Of a stretch of DNA of 6,694 nucleotides, positions 1 to 5,648 are shown in pieces. Origin of the DNA: an uncultured Prevotella sp. (GTDB lineage Bacteria > Bacteroidota > Bacteroidia > Bacteroidales > Bacteroidaceae). Within the stretch, counting starts at the first letter, position 1; the number at the start of each line of letters is the position of its first letter. A model generated the notes under the pieces. That model worked only from the letters and a program-made list of their open reading frames with translations. It did no database searches and was not told the origin of the DNA. The translations under genes were made by a program, and so were the position numbers. The stretch lies in NCBI GenBank assembly GCA_900557255.1, contig USSA01000159.1:1-6694 (forward strand), given 5' to 3'.

Positions 1-632
1 GCATCTTGAGAAGCATCAAAAACCGATTTGGAAGTACTTCTGAGTTGGGAATCTACGAGATGATGCAAGGCGGACTCCGACAGGTGAGCAATCCTTCAGA
101 GTTGCTTCTTACCGAAGATCATGACGGGCTTTCGGGTGTTGCCATCAGCGCAGCCATCGAGGGAGTCCGTCCGTTCCTGGTAGAGACGCAGGCTTTGGTT
201 TCAACAGCTGCCTATGGAACTCCGCAGCGTTCGGCAACGGGTTTTGACCAGCGCCGTTTGAACATGCTTCTGGCGGTTCTAGAGAAACGAGTGGGCTTCA
301 AGCTGATGGCGAAAGATGTGTTCCTGAACATTGCGGGAGGTTTGCGAGTGACGGACCCTGCGATGGATCTGAGTGTACTGGCTGCGGTATTGAGCAGCAA
401 TGTGGATACAGCGATAGAGCAGGGCTGGTGTATGTGTGGAGAGGTAGGTCTGAGCGGTGAAGTCCGTCCGGTGAGTCGCATCGAGCAGCGTATTGCTGAG
501 GCCGAGAAACTCGGATTCCAGCACATCATCATCCCGAAATACAACAATCATGGGTTCGACCATAAGAAATATAAGATAGAAATTCATCCCGTTAGGAAGG
601 TGGAAGAAGCATTCCGCTGCCTGTTCGGGTGA
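1..632 (+). CDS. radA: DNA repair protein RadA (Sms), C-terminal part, 5' truncated by window edge
   Basis: RadA is a RecA-like, DnaB-type branch-migration ATPase that processes recombination intermediates in the cytoplasm. Only about the last 209 residues are present. The reading frame is open to the left edge, so the TTG at position 6 is an internal Leu codon and not a start. The RadA signature KNRFG lies at residues 5-9 counted from that codon, followed by the conserved segment with GIYEM and SNPSE. The Lon-protease-like C-terminal domain (about residues 52-208) shows EGVRPFLVETQALV, the RRLNMLLAVLEKR stretch, NIAGG, a DLSVLAAVLSS block and GEVGLSGEVRPV. The zinc finger and Walker A motif of the family (usually about 450 aa) would lie upstream of the window. 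Stop codon TGA is at 630-632. queC follows after 45 nt on the same strand; no terminator is evident between them, so they may be cotranscribed, although their functions are unrelated. The family call is very secure. Confidence 0.95.
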   Translation, partial: ILRSIKNRFGSTSELGIYEMMQGGLRQVSNPSELLLTEDHDGLSGVAISAAIEGVRPFLVETQALVSTAAYGTPQRSATGFDQRRLNMLLAVLEKRVGFKLMAKDVFLNIAGGLRVTDPAMDLSVLAAVLSSNVDTAIEQGWCMCGEVGLSGEVRPVSRIEQRIAEAEKLGFQHIIIPKYNNHGFDHKKYKIEIHPVRKVEEAFRCLFG

Positions 633-652
633 AGTAAAAAGTAATCATACAG

Positions 653-673
653 TTCAAAGTTCAAAATTCAAAG
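653..673 (+). repeat. Three tandem 7-bp units (TTCAAAG/TTCAAAA/TTCAAAG) just before queC
   Basis: Three head-to-tail 7-mers occupy 653-659, 660-666 and 667-673; the middle unit differs only in its last base. The array ends 4 nt before the queC ATG and fills the position where a ribosome binding site would sit. No Shine-Dalgarno sequence is present, and A-rich leaders are usual in Bacteroidetes. Whether it acts as a leader, a slippage-prone tract or neither cannot be told from the sequence. Confidence 0.6.
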
Positions 674-677
674 TAAA

Positions 678-1331
678 ATGAAGGATTCAGTAATCATTGT
701 GAGCGGCGGCATGGATAGCATCACGCTGCTCTACGATAAGAAAGACGAGATTGCACTCGGCATTAGTTTTAACTATGGAAGTAATCATAACGAGCGTGAA
801 ATTCCTTTCGCCAAGATGCATTGTGAGCGTTTGGGAATCAAGCATATTACGATAGATTTGGGTTTCATGCATCAGTATTTCAAGAGTTCTCTTCTTGAAG
901 GTGCCGATGCAATTCCTGAGGGTCATTATGCTGATGATAATATGAAGAGTACGGTGGTTCCTTTCCGTAATGGAATCATGCTGAGCATTGCCATCGGCAT
1001 TGCTGAGAGTAATAATCTGAAGAAAGTTTTCATCGCGAACCATGGTGGCGATCATACGATTTATCCAGACTGCCGTCCGGAGTTTATCAAGGCGATAGAT
1101 GAGGCTGCTGAAGCAGGAACGTTCGTTGATGTGCGCGTTGTGGCTCCTTATACGAATATTACCAAAGGGCAGATTGCGGAGATAGGTAAGAAGTTGGGCA
1201 TTGACTATGCTGAAACCTGGAGCTGCTATAAGGGCGGTGAAAAGCATTGTGGCAAATGCGGAACCTGCGTTGAGCGCAAGGAGGCTTTGGCCGAGGCGGG
1301 TATTGAGGATACTACTGAGTATGAAGAATAA
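678..1331 (+). CDS. queC: 7-cyano-7-deazaguanine (preQ0) synthase QueC
   Basis: QueC converts 7-carboxy-7-deazaguanine to preQ0 using ATP and ammonia, a cytoplasmic step in the pathway to queuosine in the tRNA wobble position. The 217-aa protein has the usual length for the family. It shows the PP-loop SGGMDS at residues 9-14, the substrate-site block VPFRN at 94-98 (enterobacterial proteins have VPGRN), GGDHTIYPDCRPEF at 123-136, and four zinc-ligand cysteines near the C-terminus, C183, C191, C194 and C197 (WSCYKGG...CGKCGTC). The ATG at 678 is chosen because the PP-loop follows at the normal distance. No queD, queE or queF gene lies in the window, so the rest of the pathway must be encoded elsewhere. 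No preQ1 riboswitch was recognised upstream. Confidence 0.95.
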   Translation: MKDSVIIVSGGMDSITLLYDKKDEIALGISFNYGSNHNEREIPFAKMHCERLGIKHITIDLGFMHQYFKSSLLEGADAIPEGHYADDNMKSTVVPFRNGIMLSIAIGIAESNNLKKVFIANHGGDHTIYPDCRPEFIKAIDEAAEAGTFVDVRVVAPYTNITKGQIAEIGKKLGIDYAETWSCYKGGEKHCGKCGTCVERKEALAEAGIEDTTEYEE

Positions 1332-1361
1332 GGATGAAGATGAATCAGACGTTCTTCGTCC
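1332..1361 (+). terminator. Possible weak hairpin after queC
   Basis: GGATGAAGA (1332-1340) pairs with TCTTCGTCC (1353-1361) to give a 9-bp stem with one G-U pair and a 12-nt loop, starting directly after the queC stop codon. It is followed by an AT-rich stretch (CTATATATAATAA) and not a clean T-run, so it could be a weak terminator or processing site, or a chance structure. A shorter competing hairpin, GACG/CGTC around 1348-1360, uses the same right arm. Confidence 0.3.
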
Positions 1362-1406
1362 CTATATATAATAAGGTGTAATCAGAATAAATATAATAAA
1401 AGAAAA

Positions 1407-2531
1407 ATGAAAACAGCGATTTTATCTGCGGCGTTGATGCTTGCATCAACTGTTGCGATGGCTCAGAAGAGCAACTTCCAGTTGAAGGTGGATTTGAAGA
1501 ATTTCAATTCCGATTCTGTACTTGTTTACAAGGGCAGAAATGTTAAGATGGATACGGTTTTGGTGAAGAATGGCAAGTTTACCTATTCTGCAAACCTTGA
1601 TAAGGCAGCCGGATACGTTTTCCTTTCACCTGAAGCTTATCGTGGTGCAGGTCAATTTATGTTCAACCTGCCTTGTGTTCCTGGAGAGAAGGCTGAAGTT
1701 AAGGGCGATGCAAAGACCCGCTTTGATATTTCGGGTTCTAAGTTCTATCAGCAGTATCATGAAGTAGATGTTCTGCTGGAGAATGCTAATAAGGAGTTGA
1801 GAGATTACGAAGCTTCCCTGAACCAGAGAATCAAGAATGGTGAGGCCCAGCAGACCATCATGACAGAGTATGAGCAGAAGGCTCCTGCCCTGCAAAAGGC
1901 AAAGGACGATAAGATTTTCGATTTCGTAAAACAGCATCCTGATTATGAGGCTTGTGCTACTATTTTCGAGCAGTTTGATGATGTCAGCAAGATGGAGAAA
2001 CTGCAGAGCTTGCTCTCTGAGAATGTGAAGAACGGCAGAATGAAGGCTTTCTACCAGCCAATGATTGATATGGCTAAGAAGCGTGCTGAGGCTGAGGAGA
2101 AGGCTAAGAAGGTGCAGGCTGCCGGTGTTGAGGCTCCTGACTTCGCGCTGAAGGATATTAAAGGAAATGATTTCAAACTTTCCAGCCTTCGTGGTAAGAT
2201 TGTAGTTCTCGACTTCTGGGGTTCATGGTGCGGATGGTGCATCAAGGGAATGCCTAAGATGAAGGAGTATTACGAGAAGTACAAGGGTAAGTTTGAAATT
2301 CTTGGTGTAGATTGTAATGATACAGAGGCTAAGTGGAAGGCTGCTGTTGAGAAGCACCAGTTGCCATGGATTCATGTTTACAATCCGAAGGACAGCAAGG
2401 TTCTCAGCGATTACGCTGTTCAGGGTTTCCCTACAAAAATTGTGATTGATGCTAACGGTAAGATAATCAAGACCATCGTTGGTGAGGATCCTGCTTTCTA
2501 TACTTTGCTTGATGAAGTATTGGGCAAGTAA
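1407..2531 (+). CDS. Secreted TlpA-like thiol-disulfide oxidoreductase with N-terminal DUF4369
   Basis: This is a predicted periplasmic redox protein of 374 aa. Residues 1-19 form a signal peptide with a short K2 n-region, a hydrophobic core and an AMA|Q cleavage site typical of signal peptidase I. There is no lipobox Cys, so a soluble periplasmic protein is expected. Residues about 23-110 fit DUF4369, a beta-rich domain common in Bacteroidetes TlpA proteins. A charged helical linker spans 111-235, and a thioredoxin fold runs from about 238 to 374. The active site is W274-C275-G276-W277-C278, with the cis-proline region GFPTK at 340-344 (P342). The CxxC has Trp where most TlpA/ResA proteins have Pro. 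Such proteins keep periplasmic cysteines reduced, for example in cytochrome c maturation, but the substrate here is unknown. The ATG at 1407 is supported by the signal peptide; the leader is A-rich without a Shine-Dalgarno sequence. It lies 75 nt after queC. Confidence 0.88.
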   Translation: MKTAILSAALMLASTVAMAQKSNFQLKVDLKNFNSDSVLVYKGRNVKMDTVLVKNGKFTYSANLDKAAGYVFLSPEAYRGAGQFMFNLPCVPGEKAEVKGDAKTRFDISGSKFYQQYHEVDVLLENANKELRDYEASLNQRIKNGEAQQTIMTEYEQKAPALQKAKDDKIFDFVKQHPDYEACATIFEQFDDVSKMEKLQSLLSENVKNGRMKAFYQPMIDMAKKRAEAEEKAKKVQAAGVEAPDFALKDIKGNDFKLSSLRGKIVVLDFWGSWCGWCIKGMPKMKEYYEKYKGKFEILGVDCNDTEAKWKAAVEKHQLPWIHVYNPKDSKVLSDYAVQGFPTKIVIDANGKIIKTIVGEDPAFYTLLDEVLGK

Positions 2532-2551
2532 TGTTTTTAACATCAAACAAT

Positions 2552-2595
2552 ATCGCCATGTAAGTGCAAAATTATATTTGCTCTTACAGGGCGAT
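2552..2595. terminator. Strong three-block hairpin between converging genes, probable bidirectional terminator
   Basis: Three stem blocks stack: ATCGCC (2552-2557) with GGCGAT (2590-2595), TGTAAG (2559-2564) with CTTACA (2583-2588), and GCAAA (2566-2570) with TTTGC (2577-2581). They are separated only by symmetric single mismatches (A-G and T-T) and closed by a 6-nt loop. That makes 17 base pairs in 44 nt. On the + strand it runs straight into a T-run (2595-2600) and more T-rich sequence, an intrinsic terminator for the TlpA-like gene. On the - strand the following sequence is only moderately T-rich, so termination of the HU-LysM transcript there is plausible but weaker. Confidence 0.8.
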
Positions 2596-2610
2596 TTTTT
2601 ATTTGTATTT

Positions 2611-3999
2611 TTATTTCTTTTTCTTCTTCAATTCCAGTTTCGGAATCTTGATTTTCTGTCCGGCCTTTACGGTGCCTGTACCATTCAGGGCTTCAACGTA
2701 GCATTCCATGCCGGAACCTAAATAGCGGTTACTGATCTGTTCGAGGGTCTGACCGGCGCCAACAGTAACAGTCTGGGCAACTCCTACGATGCGGTAAGCT
2801 CCAGTGCGTACACGTACGTCCTTGTCGTAATGGGCTGAAGATTCAGTTTTAGAAGCAACCTTTTCTTCTTCCTTTGCTGCTGCTTTTGCTTTAGCCTTTG
2901 CCTCATCCTGCTTAGCGTTTTCAGCCTTGTCGCTTGCTTCATCAGATTGTTCCGCCAGTTTGACAGCTTCTGCAGTTTTAGCCATACGTATGCTGTCTTC
3001 AATCGCTTTCTGGCGAAACTTCTGTTCCTGAGAGAGTGGGGCAGCAACTGCGTTAGCTGGGGCTTTCTTGGCAGGAACCTGATGATACTGGTTTAGCTGC
3101 ATGGCTAGATGATCACGCTGGGTAGTCATCTGACCATAGTTGAAAGCAAACCATCCCATTCCGCCTATCAAAGCTACTACGATGAGACAGACTGCAACGA
3201 CCAGATTGCGAGGAATAACAATATAATGAGAAATGGAAGTTCCTTCATCCTCTTCTTCTGTTTCGTCTGTTGCAGGAACTGCAGGTTCAACAGTTGCTTT
3301 CAAGGCTTGCTGCTGTTTGGCTAACTCCAGTCTTTCCTGTTCAAGTTTCTCCTGTTCGAGTTTCTCCTGTTCCAGTCTTTCCTGTTCCAGTCTTTCCTGT
3401 TCCAGCCTTTCCTGCTCTTGCTTTTCTTTTTCAAGCTTTTCTTTCTGTATTCTTTCCTGCTCCAGTTGGGCTTGTTTTAATTTTTCCAGTTTAGCTTGTT
3501 CTATAGCAATTTGCTTTGCCAGTTCGTCTTCGGCTTTTTTTTCCTTTTCAGATCCGATTAGGACAACCTCCGGATTTGGAGTTGCAGTTTTTTCTTCGTC
3601 CAGAAAATCGATTACTTGTGCAGGAGCATCGTCTGTCTGTTCTTCTCCAAACTTCTCATCTATTTCATCGAAATCTACGTCGTCATTTACCACCACCGTT
3701 TCAAATTGGGCGAATGGCTTGTTCACGATTTCTTTCAGGATGTTGTCAGGCGTGAAGGTGAGTTTGTCTCTGCCTTCTATGGTGAAGCGTTCGCCCGTGT
3801 TCACATTGATGCTTTCACGGTCTCTCGTGGCCTGTACCTTAAAGGTGCCCAGCCATTTTATCTTCACCTGCTTGTCGGCATCGAGTCCCTGGTTGCACAC
3901 ATCAAACATCTTCCGGATGAAGAGTTCTGCTTCCACCTGGCTCAGTCCGCTCTTATCAGCCAGCAGTGTTCCGAGTGTATTTAAACTGAATTTGCTCAT
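2611..3999 (-). CDS. HU-domain protein with long charged helix, single TM segment and periplasmic LysM-like domain
   Basis: This 462-aa multidomain protein is predicted to link DNA to the cell envelope. Residues 1-93 form an HU/IHF-like domain (KIKWLGTFKV at 46-55, NTGE at 67-70, LTFTPDNILKEIVN at 80-93). An acidic segment follows at about 105-150. A Lys/Glu/Gln-rich helix covers about 150-230 and contains six perfect EQER/KL pentads (195-224). One hydrophobic segment spans 266-286. A second Ala/Lys/Glu-rich stretch covers about 320-385, then a LysM-like domain at about 409-454 (VTVGAGQTLEQISNRY ... VKAGQKIKIP) and a five-lysine tail. There is no signal peptide, so the inferred topology is N-in, C-out: DNA binding in the cytoplasm, peptidoglycan binding in the periplasm. 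The start is forced, because an in-frame TGA lies two codons upstream (4003-4005). It overlaps the upstream HU gene by 4 bp. Fusions of HU-like domains through a TM to SPOR domains are known in Bacteroidetes; this one ends in LysM instead. Domain calls are firm except for the exact LysM limits; the role is inferred. Confidence 0.85.
   Translation of the reverse strand: MSKFSLNTLGTLLADKSGLSQVEAELFIRKMFDVCNQGLDADKQVKIKWLGTFKVQATRDRESINVNTGERFTIEGRDKLTFTPDNILKEIVNKPFAQFETVVVNDDVDFDEIDEKFGEEQTDDAPAQVIDFLDEEKTATPNPEVVLIGSEKEKKAEDELAKQIAIEQAKLEKLKQAQLEQERIQKEKLEKEKQEQERLEQERLEQERLEQEKLEQEKLEQERLELAKQQQALKATVEPAVPATDETEEEDEGTSISHYIVIPRNLVVAVCLIVVALIGGMGWFAFNYGQMTTQRDHLAMQLNQYHQVPAKKAPANAVAAPLSQEQKFRQKAIEDSIRMAKTAEAVKLAEQSDEASDKAENAKQDEAKAKAKAAAKEEEKVASKTESSAHYDKDVRVRTGAYRIVGVAQTVTVGAGQTLEQISNRYLGSGMECYVEALNGTGTVKAGQKIKIPKLELKKKKK
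3328..3417 (-). repeat. Six tandem 15-bp units encoding EQER/KL pentads
   Basis: Six contiguous 15-bp units (3328-3342, 3343-3357, 3358-3372, 3373-3387, 3388-3402, 3403-3417) lie inside the HU-LysM gene. Three are identical on the + strand (CAGTCTTTCCTGTTC) and the others differ by one to three bases. They encode residues 195-224 as EQERL or EQEKL. The unit length keeps the reading frame, so copy-number change would alter the helix length without breaking the protein. Confidence 0.95.
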
Positions 4000-4286
4000 T
4001 GCTCATCCCCTCCATTCTTTAGTTTTTCCTTGACCGAGGCAACCGGTCGGAAACCCAACACCAACTTAGGCGGCACCAGCTGGCGCTTCTTGGTAGTAGG
4101 ATTAACCACCACTCGCTCCATGCGCTTCTTCACTTCGAAGGTGCCAAAATTGGGGATAGAGACAGCTTCTCCATCCTCAAACTCGGCAATCATAGCGTCT
4201 ATCGCCTTGCGCACCAACTTCTGGGTGTCTTCCTGCGAATAGCCGGTTTGCTGAGCCAGTTCAGCGATGTATTCCTTATTGTTCAT
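3996..4286 (-). CDS. HU/IHF-family DNA-binding protein
   Basis: This is a small (96 aa) histone-like, DNA-bending protein of the nucleoid, expected to act as a dimer. The N-terminal helical part (residues 1-40) precedes the family core SIPNFGTFEVKKR at 43-55. The DNA-binding arm carries NPTT at 62-65, including P63 at the position of the DNA-intercalating proline of HU/IHF, followed by the return strand ending in LGFRPVASVKEKLK (77-90). Length matches the family (about 90-100 aa). The ATG at 4286 gives the normal HU N-terminus. It lies 57 nt downstream of rimO, with no clear promoter or terminator between, and its stop overlaps the next start as ATGA. Its arm aligns without gaps to the HU domain of that next protein, so heterodimer formation is possible. 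HU and IHF subunits cannot be separated by eye. Confidence 0.92.
   Translation of the reverse strand: MNNKEYIAELAQQTGYSQEDTQKLVRKAIDAMIAEFEDGEAVSIPNFGTFEVKKRMERVVVNPTTKKRQLVPPKLVLGFRPVASVKEKLKNGGDEQ
4007..4013 (-). promoter_or_regulatory. Shine-Dalgarno-like GGAGGGG for the HU-LysM start
   Basis: Reading the - strand, GGAGGGG (4013 to 4007) ends 7 nt before the ATG at 3999, inside the last codons of the upstream HU gene. It stands out because the other genes here have A-rich leaders without such a site. With the ATGA overlap it suggests that translation of the fusion protein is coupled to that of HU. It encodes the Asn-Gly-Gly region of HU, so the match could partly be a coding constraint. 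Confidence 0.5.
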
Positions 4287-4343
4287 ATTTATTTAATATG
4301 TAGTCAAAATTTCTAAAACTCCAGGCTATGGGGGAGAGAATGA

Positions 4344-5645
4344 TTATTTCACCACCTTGCCATAGAGGTCAAATTCCTCGCTTGCAGTAATTTCTACTTG
4401 ATAGAAACTACCCACGCGCAGACGCTTCTCATCGGCACGGATCAGAACCTCTGGGTCTACTTCAGGAGAGCAGAACTCTGTTCGTCCGATGTAGTAATCG
4501 CCTTCCTTGCGGTCGATGATAACGGTCATGGTTTTGCCCACCTTATCAGCCTCAACCTCAGAGCTGATGTCTTGCTGCAGAATCATCAGTTCGTCCAGCC
4601 GGCGCTGCTTTACTTCGGCAGGCACATTGTCTTCGTAGTGGGTTGCGCTGTAGGTTCCTTCTTCCTCAGAGTAGGCAAAGGCGCCCATGCGCTCAAATCT
4701 CTGTTCGCGTACGAAGTCAAGGAGCTCGTGGAAATCCTCATCTGTTTCGCCTGGGAAACCAACCATCAGCGTAGTGCGGATGTGAATGCCTGGCACGCGT
4801 TCGCGGATGGCCTTCAGCAGATTGATGGTTTCCTGCTTCGTTACGTGGCGATGCATACTGGTGAGCATGTGGTCGCTGATGTGCTGGAGGGCAATGTCGA
4901 GATATTTGCATACGTTTGGCTTCTCGCGCATCACGTCCAGAAGATCCATAGGGAACTGATTTGGATAAGCATAATGCAGGCGAATCCATTTCACGCCCGG
5001 AATATCAGCCATCTCGCTGATGAGTTCGGTAATATGATGCTTGCCGTCAATATCTACACCGTAGTAGGTGAGTTCCTGAGCGATAATCTGAAACTCCTTC
5101 ACGCCTTCTGCCACCAGTTCGCGCACCTCCTGCAGAATCTCTTCCTTAGGACGGGAAACGTGCTTGCCGGTGATGATAGGAATGGCGCAGTAGGCACAGT
5201 GGCGGTTGCAGCCCTCAGCTATCTTGATGTAGGCATAATGGCGCGGAGTGGTGAGATGACGCTGGCCGTTGCAGGATGAAACTTCCGCCTTGCCGAGTTC
5301 CTGCAGAAGCTGCTTGTAGTTGAATTTGCCGTAGAACTTATCCACTTCGGGCATTTCTTCTTCCAGTTCCTTCTGATAGCGCTGCGAGAGGCAGCCCATT
5401 ACGTAGAGTTTTCTGAGTCGGCCTTCTTCCTTAGCCTGGATAAACTCCAGGATGGTGTCGATGCTTTCCTGCTTTGCATCCTCGATGAATCCGCACGTAT
5501 TGATGACGGCTATCTCGCCCTGAGGGCGCTTGGAATCGTGAACGCAATGGTAGCCGTTTGCCTCAAACTGCTTCATCAGCAACTCGCTGTCTACGAGATT
5601 CTTCGAGCAGCCCAGGGTAATAATATCTATCTGATTTTTCTTCAT
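4344..5645 (-). CDS. rimO: Ribosomal protein S12 methylthiotransferase RimO
   Basis: RimO is a radical-SAM enzyme that adds a methylthio group to a conserved aspartate of ribosomal protein uS12 (Asp88 in E. coli numbering) using two [4Fe-4S] clusters. The 433-aa protein has the full family layout. The N-terminal UPF0004 domain has the RimO hallmark LGCSKNLVDSE at 11-21 and cluster cysteines C13, C51 and C85. The radical-SAM domain has C146, C150 and C153 in GCNRHCAYCAIP, followed by the conserved TTLMVGFPGET at 291-301. A C-terminal TRAM domain spans about 366-433. The LGCSKN form distinguishes it from the tRNA enzymes MiaB and MtaB. It starts 3 nt after the ftsY stop codon, which strongly implies one transcript. 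The antisense strand carries long open frames that are shadows of this gene. Confidence 0.97.
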   Translation of the reverse strand: MKKNQIDIITLGCSKNLVDSELLMKQFEANGYHCVHDSKRPQGEIAVINTCGFIEDAKQESIDTILEFIQAKEEGRLRKLYVMGCLSQRYQKELEEEMPEVDKFYGKFNYKQLLQELGKAEVSSCNGQRHLTTPRHYAYIKIAEGCNRHCAYCAIPIITGKHVSRPKEEILQEVRELVAEGVKEFQIIAQELTYYGVDIDGKHHITELISEMADIPGVKWIRLHYAYPNQFPMDLLDVMREKPNVCKYLDIALQHISDHMLTSMHRHVTKQETINLLKAIRERVPGIHIRTTLMVGFPGETDEDFHELLDFVREQRFERMGAFAYSEEEGTYSATHYEDNVPAEVKQRRLDELMILQQDISSEVEADKVGKTMTVIIDRKEGDYYIGRTEFCSPEVDPEVLIRADEKRLRVGSFYQVEITASEEFDLYGKVVK

Positions 5646-5648
5646 TTT

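Noticed and set aside
6..8. TTG as a start codon for the first gene
   Set aside because: It lies just before the internal RadA motif KNRFG and the frame stays open to the window edge, so the gene is truncated.
2573..2580. TATATTTG, an exact TAnnTTTG -7 match on the + strand
   Set aside because: It falls in the loop and stem of the terminator hairpin, has no TTTG -33 partner and would drive only antisense RNA into the HU-LysM gene.
3328..3417. CRISPR-like tandem repeat
   Set aside because: The 15-bp units are contiguous without spacers and encode an in-frame pentad repeat.
3233..4033. Long + strand open frame rich in Ser and Cys opposite the HU-LysM gene
   Set aside because: Its SCSS repeats are the antisense reading of the EQERL-coding repeat; the - strand frame has clear HU, TM and LysM segments.
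4398..5279. 293-codon + strand open frame opposite rimO
   Set aside because: No recognisable domain; the - strand frame is a complete RimO with all cluster cysteines.
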